Positions 1 through 7,410 of a DNA stretch of 64,000 bases are shown here, in pieces; within the stretch, counting starts at the first letter, position 1; each line of letters begins with the position of its first letter. Below the pieces are notes generated by a model. That model did no database searches, was not told the DNA's origin, and saw nothing but the letters and a program-made list of their open reading frames with translations. Source of the DNA: Poseidonibacter lekithochrous (lineage in GTDB: Bacteria; Campylobacterota; Campylobacteria; Campylobacterales; Arcobacteraceae); NCBI RefSeq assembly GCF_013283835.1, contig NZ_CP054052.1:372001-436000 (forward strand). Reading direction: 5' to 3'. A program made the position numbers and the translations under genes.

Positions 1-92
1 ACAATACCTAATACACCAATTAATACATAAGAGATGGAAAATTTAGTGGGAATTGATTTGTTATCAAAAAAATATTGCTTTAGATTACCCAT
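1..92 (-). CDS. 5' end of a divergent membrane-protein gene (partial)
   Basis: An open frame on the minus strand begins with ATG at 92 and runs off the left edge. It has an AAAGG ribosome-binding site about 9 nt upstream. The visible 30 residues start MGNLKQYFFDNKS and then turn hydrophobic (YVLIGVLGI), which fits an N-terminal membrane anchor. It is divergent from the phenol hydroxylase operon, so a sensor kinase or chemoreceptor for aromatics is an attractive guess, but the family cannot be read from this fragment. Confidence 0.6.
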   Translation of the reverse strand, partial: MGNLKQYFFDNKSIPTKFSISYVLIGVLGI

Positions 93-156
93 TATATAAG
101 CCTTTGAACTGTTATTTAGAAAATTATATCATAAAAAAAAACTTTAGATAACTAGT

Positions 157-188
157 GCGATACTTTTGCGAGTTTTTTCTATTAAACT
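157..188 (+). promoter_or_regulatory. Direct-repeat promoter element, copy A (upstream of dmpK)
   Basis: GCGA at 157-160 and again at 168-171 form a direct repeat of 11-bp period. Exactly 11 nt (T-rich) separate the second half-site from TAAACT (183-188), a -10-like hexamer. The dmpK start lies about 44 nt further on. The half-sites would sit near -38 and -27, where an activator would replace a -35 box. The same layout recurs at 5597, 14506 and 14759. The site is seen in sequence; its function is inferred. Confidence 0.7.
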
Positions 189-231
189 GATTTTTGAGAT
201 AAAAGTTTGACAATTAGATGGAGTAATTATT

Positions 232-480
232 ATGAGTAAAGTGTCACCATTTAAAAAAAAATATGTACATATCACAGATGAAAAAGCAAACGGATTAATT
301 GAGTTTGATTTTGCAATTGGTGATCCTTGTATGTATGTAGAACTTGCTTTACCAAAAGAGCAGTTTGAAAAATTTTGTATTAACAATACAGTTGAACATC
401 TAAGTAGGGAACAAATCATAGATGTTGAAAATGACAAATACAAATGGCAGTACGGAGTAATTGGTACATTAACAAAATAA
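232..480 (+). CDS. dmpK: Phenol hydroxylase assembly/accessory protein DmpK
   Basis: This 82-residue protein is the first gene of the phenol hydroxylase operon, and its size and position match the DmpK/PhhK family. In that family the small K protein is not part of the turnover complex but helps activate the oxygenase, possibly through iron insertion. It contains the family-like stretch GLIEFDFAIGDPCMYVELALP (split here by residues 26-46). GGAG precedes the ATG by about 9 nt. dmpL follows after 13 nt. Assignment rests on size, context and general family resemblance. Confidence 0.85.
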   Translation: MSKVSPFKKKYVHITDEKANGLIEFDFAIGDPCMYVELALPKEQFEKFCINNTVEHLSREQIIDVENDKYKWQYGVIGTLTK

Positions 481-493
481 GGAGTGAGAGAAT

Positions 494-1489
494 ATGTCTT
501 TAGATATTAAAAGTATAGATATTAAGCCAAAAAGAGAAACGTTTGGTCATGTTGAAAGAAGAATTGGTGAAGGTAAAATGGCTTCAAGATATGAAGAAGC
601 AACATTTGATATTCAACCAACTGATAATTTTCATTATAGACCTTTAGCAGATGCAACATATGAATTATATGATGTAGCAAAAACAGCAGTAAAGATGGAA
701 GATTGGTATAAGTTTTTAGATCCAAGACAATATCACTATGCTTCTTATGTAACAGCTAGAGCTAAACAACAAGAAGTAGCAGAACAAAATTTTGTTTTTG
801 TTGAAAAAAGAAATATGTTAGATGTAATGCCTGAAGATATTAAAGAGTTGATTTTATCTTATGTATTACCACTTAGACATTATGAGTGGGGTGCAAATAT
901 GAATAACCTTCAATTATGTTCTGAAGGTTATGGTGCTGCTATTACTAATGCTTACATGTTCCATGCAGAAGATAGATTGGGTAATGCTCAATATCTTACA
1001 AGAATTGGTCTTTTATTAGGTGAGAATGAGTCAATTGTTTTAGATAATGCAAAAGACAAATGGTTAAATGATGAAGCATGGCAACCACTTAGAAAAGCAA
1101 TGGAAGATTCTTTTGTACTTAAAGATTGGTTTGAATTACATATTGCTCAAAATGTAATATTTGATGCATTTATTCATCCTTTATATTTCAATTTAATGGA
1201 ACAAGAATTAAATGTAAGAGGTGGTTCTGCTCAAGTTATGATGACTGAGTTTATTACTTCTTGGAATGAAGAGTGTGCAAGATGGATTGATATGACGGTT
1301 AAAGTAGCTAGCGCTGAGAGTGAAGAGAATAAAGAATTATTAAATACTTGGTGTAAAAAGTATATTGATATTGCTTTCCATGCTGTATTACCATTAGCAC
1401 AAAAAGTACATTCAAATCCTGAAGTAGCTATGAATATGATTAAAGATGAGTTAGTTGTAAGACTTAATAAAAATGGTTTAAACCTTTAG
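494..1489 (+). CDS. dmpL: Phenol hydroxylase oxygenase, beta subunit DmpL
   Basis: This 331-residue protein is the beta subunit of the (alpha-beta-gamma)2 bacterial multicomponent phenol hydroxylase. Beta subunits share the ferritin-like fold of the alpha chain but lack the diiron ligands, and no paired EXXH motifs are visible here. The stretch WYKFLDPRQYHYASY (about residues 71-85) is characteristic of this subunit. It is preceded by an AAGGAG ribosome-binding site and followed 10 nt later by dmpM. Length is normal for the family. Confidence 0.93.
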   Translation: MSLDIKSIDIKPKRETFGHVERRIGEGKMASRYEEATFDIQPTDNFHYRPLADATYELYDVAKTAVKMEDWYKFLDPRQYHYASYVTARAKQQEVAEQNFVFVEKRNMLDVMPEDIKELILSYVLPLRHYEWGANMNNLQLCSEGYGAAITNAYMFHAEDRLGNAQYLTRIGLLLGENESIVLDNAKDKWLNDEAWQPLRKAMEDSFVLKDWFELHIAQNVIFDAFIHPLYFNLMEQELNVRGGSAQVMMTEFITSWNEECARWIDMTVKVASAESEENKELLNTWCKKYIDIAFHAVLPLAQKVHSNPEVAMNMIKDELVVRLNKNGLNL

Positions 1490-1499
1490 GAGAATTAGT

Positions 1500-1769
1500 A
1501 TGTCAAAAGTATTTTTAGCACTACAAGCAGTAGAAGAAACAAGAGCAATTATTGAAGCAATTAAAGAAGACAATCCTCACGCTGAGGTTGAAAACCAACC
1601 AGCAATGGTAAAAATTGCAGCTGAGGGAAAACTTCAAATAAAAGCAGAAACTGTATCAACTCATATTGGTAGAGATTGGGATCCACAAGAGCTACAATTA
1701 GTTTTAGTTTCATTAGCAGGAAATGTTGATGAAGATTATGATCATTTCACAATTTATTGGGATAACTAG
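1500..1769 (+). CDS. dmpM: Phenol hydroxylase effector (coupling) protein DmpM
   Basis: This 89-residue cofactor-free protein matches the DmpM/MmoB effector family. Such effectors bind the hydroxylase and tune access of oxygen and substrate to the diiron centre. It opens with SKVFLALQAVEETRAIIEAI and includes IGRDWDPQELQLVLVSLAGN, both typical of the family. It lies between the beta and alpha subunit genes, in the canonical L-M-N order. An AGGAG sequence precedes the start, and dmpN begins 12 nt after the stop. Confidence 0.93.
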   Translation: MSKVFLALQAVEETRAIIEAIKEDNPHAEVENQPAMVKIAAEGKLQIKAETVSTHIGRDWDPQELQLVLVSLAGNVDEDYDHFTIYWDN

Positions 1770-1781
1770 GAGGAAAACATT

Positions 1782-3302
1782 ATGACTATGCAAACACAAA
1801 AGAGAAAAAAACGTTTAAATATGAAAGACAAGTACAAGTATATGACAAGACTTGGATGGGATACTACATATCAAAATATGGATGATGTTTTTCCAAAAGA
1901 TAAATTTGAAGGTATCAAAATTCATGATTGGGAAGCATGGGAAGATCCATTTAGAATGACTATGGATTCTTACTGGAAATACCAAGGTGAAAAAGATAAA
2001 AAACTATATGCAATTATTGATGCTTTTGCTCAAAATAATGGACAAAAAAATATCACAGATGCAAGATATGTATCAGCATTAAAATTATTCTTAACAGGTG
2101 TTTCACCATTAGAATATCAAGCTCATAGAGGTTTTGCAGATGTTGCAAGAAACTTTAGAGGTGATGGTCCAAGAGTTGCATGTCAAATGCAAGCAATTGA
2201 TGAGTTAAGACATGTTCAAACACAAATTCATACATTAAGCCACTATAACAAACACTTTAATGGTTTCTCTGAATTTGCACATTGGCATGATAGAGTTTGG
2301 TATCTTTCAGTTCCTAAATCATTCTTTGATGATGCAAGATCAGCAGGTCCATTTGAGTTTATGATTGCTATTGGATTCTCTTTTGAGTATGTATTAACAA
2401 ACCTATTATTCGTACCGTTTATGTCTGGTGCTGCTTATAATGGTGATATGGCAACAGTAACATTTGGATTCTCAGCTCAGTCTGATGAAGCAAGACATAT
2501 GACTTTAGGTCTTCAAGCGATTAAGTTCTTATTAGAGCAAGACCCTGATAATGTTCCTATTGTTCAAAAATGGATTAATAAATGGACTTGGAGAGGATAT
2601 AAAGTTCTAGGACTTGTATCAATGATGATGGATTATATGTTACCAGAATCTCCACAATCATGGAAAGAAGCTTGGGAGTTATACTTCGAAGAAAATACAG
2701 TTGCATTATTTAAAGATTTAGAGAGATATGGAATTACAATTCCTGAGTGTGCTGGTACTGTAAGTGCTGAAAAAGAACATTTATCTCACCAAATTTGGAT
2801 GACTTTCTATACACATAACGCAGCAGCACCATTCCATACATGGTTACCTGATGAAAAGAAAATGGATTGGTTAAGTGAAAAATATCCAAATACATTTGAT
2901 AAATACTATAGACCAGTATATGAGCATTGGGCAGAATTAGAAAAGCAAGGAAAGAGATATTACTCTGAAATGCTTCCTCAATTATGTCAAACTTGTCAAA
3001 TTCCAATGTTATATACAGATTGTGAAAATGATGATCCAACACAAATTGTGCATAAGCAAACAACATTTAATGGTGAAAGATTCCATTTCTGTTCAGATCA
3101 TTGTCAAGAAATATTTGAAGATGAGCCAGAAAAATATGTACAGTCTTGGTTACCAGTTCACCAAATCTTCCAAGGAAATTGTGGAGGGGCTACATTACCA
3201 GAAGTATTAAAATGGTATAAGGTTGAATTTGGACAAGACAATCTTGATTACGTAGGTTCTCAAGATGAACAAATGTGGAAACAATGGAAAGGAGAAGCTT
3301 AA
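1782..3302 (+). CDS. dmpN: Phenol hydroxylase oxygenase, alpha (diiron) subunit DmpN
   Basis: This 506-residue catalytic subunit hydroxylates phenol to catechol using O2 and electrons from DmpP. Carboxylate-bridged diiron ligands can be placed at E111, E141 and H144 (DELRH), then E202, E236 and H239 (DEARH), with the spacing of soluble diiron monooxygenases. A C-terminal zinc-type site is visible at C402, C405, C437 and C441. The length is normal and no ligand is missing, so the enzyme should be active. A strong AGGAGG site precedes the start. Substrate range cannot be read from sequence; methylphenols are plausible. Confidence 0.96.
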   Translation: MTMQTQKRKKRLNMKDKYKYMTRLGWDTTYQNMDDVFPKDKFEGIKIHDWEAWEDPFRMTMDSYWKYQGEKDKKLYAIIDAFAQNNGQKNITDARYVSALKLFLTGVSPLEYQAHRGFADVARNFRGDGPRVACQMQAIDELRHVQTQIHTLSHYNKHFNGFSEFAHWHDRVWYLSVPKSFFDDARSAGPFEFMIAIGFSFEYVLTNLLFVPFMSGAAYNGDMATVTFGFSAQSDEARHMTLGLQAIKFLLEQDPDNVPIVQKWINKWTWRGYKVLGLVSMMMDYMLPESPQSWKEAWELYFEENTVALFKDLERYGITIPECAGTVSAEKEHLSHQIWMTFYTHNAAAPFHTWLPDEKKMDWLSEKYPNTFDKYYRPVYEHWAELEKQGKRYYSEMLPQLCQTCQIPMLYTDCENDDPTQIVHKQTTFNGERFHFCSDHCQEIFEDEPEKYVQSWLPVHQIFQGNCGGATLPEVLKWYKVEFGQDNLDYVGSQDEQMWKQWKGEA

Positions 3303-3303
3303 G

Positions 3304-3666
3304 ATGGCAATAGTTACAAAAGGGGATTACCCAACAATAATGATGGATAGTGTTGATAGATTTCATGGGAACCAACTTGTATATGTAGGTTGGGATAAAC
3401 ATAAGTTAATCAACTCAGCAATGACATTTCCACTTCCTCCACAAATGCCTTTTGGGGCATTAGTGAGCGAAGTAATGCCATCTTGTTATAAAGATCATCC
3501 GGACTTTGAAAAAGTAGTATGGGATGATTCTGTTATTTGGAGATTAAATGGGGAAGTATTCACTCCTGATTTTGAAAAATCTTTAATTGATAACGGAATC
3601 GATCATAAATCTTTAGTTAGATTTGAAACACCAAATTTAACAGGATTAAATGGAGTAGGAATTTAA
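3304..3666 (+). CDS. dmpO: Phenol hydroxylase oxygenase, gamma subunit DmpO
   Basis: This 120-residue protein is the gamma subunit of the phenol hydroxylase oxygenase, with the family-like N-terminus MAIVTKGDYPTIMMDSVDRF. The ATG at 3304 is chosen over an in-frame upstream ATG at 3265, which would lie inside dmpN and add unrelated residues; AAAGGAG immediately upstream supports 3304. It begins right after the dmpN stop, and dmpP follows with 1 nt between, consistent with translational coupling. Confidence 0.93.
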   Translation: MAIVTKGDYPTIMMDSVDRFHGNQLVYVGWDKHKLINSAMTFPLPPQMPFGALVSEVMPSCYKDHPDFEKVVWDDSVIWRLNGEVFTPDFEKSLIDNGIDHKSLVRFETPNLTGLNGVGI

Positions 3667-3667
3667 T

Positions 3668-4726
3668 ATGGCTTACCAAGTAGAAATTGAACCAACTGGT
3701 GATGTAATCGAAGTTGAGGATGGGCAAACCATCCTTGACGCAGCTTTAAGACAAGGTGTTTACATTCCCCATGCTTGTTCACATGGATTATGTGGAACTT
3801 GTAAAGTTGAAATCTTAGAAGGAGAAGTTGACTATGGTGCTGCTTCACCTTTTGCTTTAATGGATATGGAAAAAGATGAAGGAAAATGTTTAGCTTGTAC
3901 AGCAACACCAATGGAAAATACTTGTGTTGAAGCTGATATTGACGAAGATCCTGATGCTAAATCTATTGCAGTTCAAGATTTTATGGGAACAGTAATCGAA
4001 GTAAAAGATTTAACTCCTAGAATAAAAGGTATTTTTATTGAGTTAGATGAGGGAATTGATTTCCAAGCTGGACAATATATTCAATATCATGTTCCAGGTT
4101 TTGATGAACCAAGAGCTTTTTCATTATGTAATTCTTCAAATGATAAAAAAGTTGTTGAGTTAAATGTTTCACTAGTACCAGATGGGGAAGCTACTCCTTG
4201 GATTCATAATAATGTAAAAGTAGGTGCTAGACGGAAAATATCTGGACCTTATGGAAGATTTTTTGTAAGAGAATCAGCCCAGAAACCAATGATTTTCTTT
4301 GCCGGTGGTTCAGGATTAAGTTCTCCTAAATCTATGATTTTAGAGCAATTAGAAAATTCTTGTGATTTACCAATTACACTTTTTCATGGAGCAAGAAATC
4401 AAGAAGAGTTATATTACTCAGATCTATTTTTTGATTTAGAAAAAAAATATGAAAACTTTACTTATGTTCCTGTTTTATCAGATGATGATGTTCAAGACTG
4501 GAATGGAAGACGTGGTTTTGTAACTGATGCAGCAAATGAGATTTTCGAGAATGATTTCTCTGGAAATAAAGCATATCTTTGTGGACCTCCACCTATGCTT
4601 GATGCTTGTATTACAACACTTATGAGAGGAAGACTTTTTGAGAAAGATATTTATACAGAAAAATTCTTTTCAAAAGCTGACTTAAACGCTGAAAATCAGC
4701 GATCTCCACTATTTAAATCAATCTAA
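3668..4726 (+). CDS. dmpP: Phenol hydroxylase reductase DmpP (2Fe-2S/FAD/NAD)
   Basis: This 352-residue reductase passes electrons from NAD(P)H through FAD and a [2Fe-2S] centre to the DmpN diiron site. The plant-type ferredoxin domain carries C37, C42, C45 and C77. The FAD-binding RAFS motif is at 149-152. The nucleotide-binding region includes FAGGSGLSSP (211-220) and a late LCGPPPMLDACI. It is the last gene of the hydroxylase operon and is followed at once by a rho-independent terminator. Confidence 0.95.
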   Translation: MAYQVEIEPTGDVIEVEDGQTILDAALRQGVYIPHACSHGLCGTCKVEILEGEVDYGAASPFALMDMEKDEGKCLACTATPMENTCVEADIDEDPDAKSIAVQDFMGTVIEVKDLTPRIKGIFIELDEGIDFQAGQYIQYHVPGFDEPRAFSLCNSSNDKKVVELNVSLVPDGEATPWIHNNVKVGARRKISGPYGRFFVRESAQKPMIFFAGGSGLSSPKSMILEQLENSCDLPITLFHGARNQEELYYSDLFFDLEKKYENFTYVPVLSDDDVQDWNGRRGFVTDAANEIFENDFSGNKAYLCGPPPMLDACITTLMRGRLFEKDIYTEKFFSKADLNAENQRSPLFKSI

Positions 4727-4729
4727 ATG

Positions 4730-4755
4730 AAATAGAGTTTTTAACTCTATTTTAT
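4730..4755 (+). terminator. Terminator after dmpP
   Basis: A perfect 10-bp stem, AAATAGAGTT (4730-4739) with AACTCTATTT (4743-4752), encloses a 3-nt loop and runs into a T-rich tail. It lies immediately after the dmpP stop and separates dmpKLMNOP from the downstream exporter gene. Confidence 0.8.
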
Positions 4756-4776
4756 CTCACATTTCAAAGGATATAT

Positions 4777-5583
4777 ATGTTTGATATATCAATTATAATT
4801 CAATTTATTTTATTAGGTGCATTTGTAGGTTTCATCTCAGGACTCTTTGGTATTGGTGGAGGAGGTATTATAGTTCCTATTTTAACTGGTATTTTATTAT
4901 CACTACAATTTGATGCAAACACGGTTGTTCATGCTGCCATTGGAACTTCAATGGGAATCATGGCTATTACTTCTTTTTCTTCTATGTTAGCTCAGCATAA
5001 AAAACAAGCAGTTTTATGGGATATGTTTAAATTACTAGTTCCTTCTATTATTGTAGGAACTTTCTTAGCTTCTTTTTTAGCTTCATATTTAAGCTCTTTT
5101 ACCCTTGCAATAATTTTTGCAATATTTATGTTTTTGACTTCTATTAATATGTTTTTTGGCTCAACTCCAAAAAATATAGAAAAAGAGTTTTCAAAAAGAA
5201 TACATTATATTTCAGGTGCAATTTTTGGGGCTTTATCTGCATTAATTTCTGTTGCAGGTGGTATGTTTATTGTTCCTTATTTACTTGCACAAGGCATAGA
5301 TATAAAAAAAGCAATTGGTACTTCCTCTGCAATTGGATTTATTTTAACTTTATCAGGTGCCTTAGGTTACATGATAAATGGTTATATGATAAATCATACA
5401 AGCCTTGATTACACCATAGGTTTTCTTTTTTTACCTGCAATATTTTTTGTTGCACTAGCAAGCGTATTTACGGCACCCATAGGTGTGAAACTAGCTCATA
5501 AAATGTCTAGTAAATTACTTAAAAAAATCTTTTCATTAATACCATTTTTCTTGAGTATAAAATTGATTTATGAATTAGTTTAG
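4777..5583 (+). CDS. TauE/SafE-family (TSUP) membrane transporter
   Basis: This 268-residue polytopic membrane protein of the sulfite exporter TauE/SafE family is rich in glycine and alanine. It shows the N-terminal FISGLFGIGGGGIIVPIL and the repeated SVAGGMFIVPYLLAQGI, the two internal repeats of this family. TSUP proteins move organosulfur compounds, sulfite or organic anions. Its place between the hydroxylase and meta-cleavage operons suggests a role in handling an aromatic acid or a related anion, but this is only context. It follows the dmpP terminator, so it has its own promoter or depends on readthrough. Confidence 0.85.
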   Translation: MFDISIIIQFILLGAFVGFISGLFGIGGGGIIVPILTGILLSLQFDANTVVHAAIGTSMGIMAITSFSSMLAQHKKQAVLWDMFKLLVPSIIVGTFLASFLASYLSSFTLAIIFAIFMFLTSINMFFGSTPKNIEKEFSKRIHYISGAIFGALSALISVAGGMFIVPYLLAQGIDIKKAIGTSSAIGFILTLSGALGYMINGYMINHTSLDYTIGFLFLPAIFFVALASVFTAPIGVKLAHKMSSKLLKKIFSLIPFFLSIKLIYELV

Positions 5584-5596
5584 AAAAGTAAAAATT

Positions 5597-5628
5597 GCGA
5601 TTTTTCTGCGAATCTTTTCAAGTATAGT
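5597..5628 (+). promoter_or_regulatory. Direct-repeat promoter element, copy B (upstream of dmpQ)
   Basis: GCGA at 5597-5600 and 5608-5611 (11-bp period) is followed after exactly 11 nt by TATAGT (5623-5628), a good -10 hexamer. The dmpQ start is 55 nt downstream. This matches copies A, C and D in half-site, spacing and -10 distance, so the meta-cleavage operon should be co-regulated with the hydroxylase operon. Confidence 0.75.
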
Positions 5629-5682
5629 TTGAATAGTAAAAATATCATTCTTTATGAATTGATTATTTTAAAGGATATATAA

Positions 5683-6018
5683 ATGGCTGGTTCAAAATAC
5701 CAAATTAAAATGCTTGGAAATAATAAAAGCTTTGATTCATGTAATGAAGATCACATTTTAAACTGTATGGCAAAAGGTGGAGTATCACTTGCACCAAATG
5801 GTTGCCATGGTGGTGGATGTGGTGTTTGTAAAATCAAAATTTTAGATGGGGAAATTGAAACCTTATCTATGAGTAAAAAATATATAACAGAAGATGAAAA
5901 AGAATCTGGTTTTGTTCTTGCTTGTAGAGCTATTCCAAAATCAGATGTTGAGTTTGAATTTATTGGAAAACCTCAATGTAAAAGAGTAGAAGAAAAAAAG
6001 AAATACGGCTTCGTATAA
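5683..6018 (+). CDS. dmpQ: [2Fe-2S] ferredoxin, XylT/DmpQ type
   Basis: This 111-residue plant-type ferredoxin has cluster ligands C41, C46, C49 and C81. In the Pseudomonas systems the equivalent XylT/DmpQ protein re-reduces the active-site iron of catechol 2,3-dioxygenase after it has been oxidised by poor substrates. It is the first gene of the meta-cleavage operon and directly precedes the dioxygenase gene, the same arrangement as dmpQ-dmpB. The tail is basic (KRVEEKKKYGFV). Confidence 0.9.
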   Translation: MAGSKYQIKMLGNNKSFDSCNEDHILNCMAKGGVSLAPNGCHGGGCGVCKIKILDGEIETLSMSKKYITEDEKESGFVLACRAIPKSDVEFEFIGKPQCKRVEEKKKYGFV

Positions 6019-6035
6019 AAACTTAAGGAGAAGAA

Positions 6036-6980
6036 ATGGGAATTATGAGAATTGGACATATTAGTATTAATGCTATTGATATTGAAGAGTCAAAAAAATA
6101 TTACACAAACGTAATGGATATGAGAATTACTCATGAAGATGAAGAGGGTAGAGTTTACCTTAAGTGTTGGGATGAGTGGGATAAATATTCAGTTGTTCTA
6201 AATCCTAGTGAGAGTGCTGGAATGAATGATATTGCTTATAAAGTTGAAAAAGATTCAGATTTAGATGAACTAGCTTTAAAACTTGAAGAGAGAGGTATCG
6301 ATACAACAATGAAAGCTGCGGAAGCAGTTCCTTTCTGTGGTAGGACTTTGAACTTCAAACTTCCTTCTGGACATGATTTTATTTTATATGCTGAAAAAGA
6401 TTTTGTTGGTAAAGATGTTGGTACTACAAATCCTGAACCATGGCCTGATGGATTAACTGGTGTTGGAACACATTGGTTAGATCATGCTTTATTAATGTGT
6501 CCTTTAGATCCTGAAAATGGAATTAATACAGTTGCACAAAATACTCAATTAATGGTTGAAGTATTTGATATGAAACTAGCTGAACAAGTAGTAGTAGGAC
6601 CTGATGGTTCTGTTCAATTAGCAACATGGTTAAGTGCTGGAAATACTCCTCATGATATCGCTTTTGTTGGTGGTCCTGAAACAGGATTACATCACTTTGC
6701 ATTCTTCTTAGATGATTGGGCAGATATTCTAAAAGCTGCTGATGTATTAGGTAAAAGAAATGTAAAAGTTGACGTTACTCCTCAAAGACATGGAATTACT
6801 AGAGGAAATACAATTTATTTCTTTGACCCATCAGGAAATAGAAATGAAACATTTGCAGGTCTTGGATATGCAGTTTATCCAGATATGCCAACAGTTACAT
6901 GGACAGAAGATGAGTTATGGAAAGGTATTTTCTACCATACAAATCAGCCTGTTGAATCATTTACAAATGTTTATACATAG
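6036..6980 (+). CDS. dmpB: Catechol 2,3-dioxygenase (extradiol)
   Basis: This 314-residue type I extradiol dioxygenase cleaves catechol to 2-hydroxymuconic semialdehyde. Two VOC-type modules are visible. By alignment to XylE, the Fe(II) ligands are H150 (WLDH), H220 (GLHH) and E271 (RNETF), with active-site H206, H252 and Y261. The spacing between the first two ligands is about 9 residues longer than in XylE. AAGGAGAA supports the ATG at 6036; an in-frame ATG at 6045 (MRIGHI) is an alternative. No key residue is missing. Confidence 0.95.
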   Translation: MGIMRIGHISINAIDIEESKKYYTNVMDMRITHEDEEGRVYLKCWDEWDKYSVVLNPSESAGMNDIAYKVEKDSDLDELALKLEERGIDTTMKAAEAVPFCGRTLNFKLPSGHDFILYAEKDFVGKDVGTTNPEPWPDGLTGVGTHWLDHALLMCPLDPENGINTVAQNTQLMVEVFDMKLAEQVVVGPDGSVQLATWLSAGNTPHDIAFVGGPETGLHHFAFFLDDWADILKAADVLGKRNVKVDVTPQRHGITRGNTIYFFDPSGNRNETFAGLGYAVYPDMPTVTWTEDELWKGIFYHTNQPVESFTNVYT

Positions 6981-6990
6981 GATTGAATAA

Positions 6991-7410
6991 ATGACTCAGG
7001 TTAATAAAAGCCTTACATATCAAGCAGCTTTTGCTGCTTGTGAAATGGCAATAAAAAAAGCAGAAAATTTAAATATAGAAATAAACGTAAGTGTTACAGA
7101 TAATGCAGGATTAGAATTAGCTTTTTTAAGAATGAATGATTCTTTTATTCACTCAATGCAAATAGCAAAAGATAAGGCTTACACAAGTGCAAGTTTTGGA
7201 TTTGCAACAAATCAATGGACAGATATTTTTAAAGAAGCACCACACCTTGAACAGGGTTTTTCAAATAGGAATAGACTTATACCTTTTGGTGGAGGACTAC
7301 CAATATTTGAAAATAGCGTAAAAGTAGGAGCTATTGGTGTTTCTGGTGGAACTGAAGAAGAAGATATTATTTGCGCACAATATGCAATAGAAAAAATAGG
7401 ATTACAATAA
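6991..7410 (+). CDS. GlcG/HbpS-family (DUF336) protein
   Basis: This 139-residue protein belongs to the GlcG/HbpS family. Visible features are SVTDNAGLELAFLRMNDSF near the N-terminus, KAYTSASFGF in the middle, and the glycine-rich IPFGGGLPIF and VGAIGVSGGTEEEDI near the end. Some members bind haem or act as redox stress sensors; others sit in catabolic operons without a known function. It lies between the dioxygenase and semialdehyde dehydrogenase genes, and its stop overlaps the dmpC start by one base (TAATG). It is not part of the canonical dmp order. Confidence 0.85.
   Translation: MTQVNKSLTYQAAFAACEMAIKKAENLNIEINVSVTDNAGLELAFLRMNDSFIHSMQIAKDKAYTSASFGFATNQWTDIFKEAPHLEQGFSNRNRLIPFGGGLPIFENSVKVGAIGVSGGTEEEDIICAQYAIEKIGLQ

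Noticed and set aside
157-188. Sigma-54 promoter for dmpK, as in Pseudomonas
   Set aside because: No GG-N10-GC arrangement is visible; the -10-like hexamer and repeat spacing fit a sigma-70 promoter with an activator.
144-443. Minus-strand 99-codon frame over dmpK
   Set aside because: It overlaps a recognised gene almost entirely, covers promoter copy A and has no ribosome-binding site or family-like sequence.
2734-3402. Minus-strand frames opposite dmpN and dmpO
   Set aside because: Low-complexity translations opposite strongly conserved genes; they are shadows of the coding strand.
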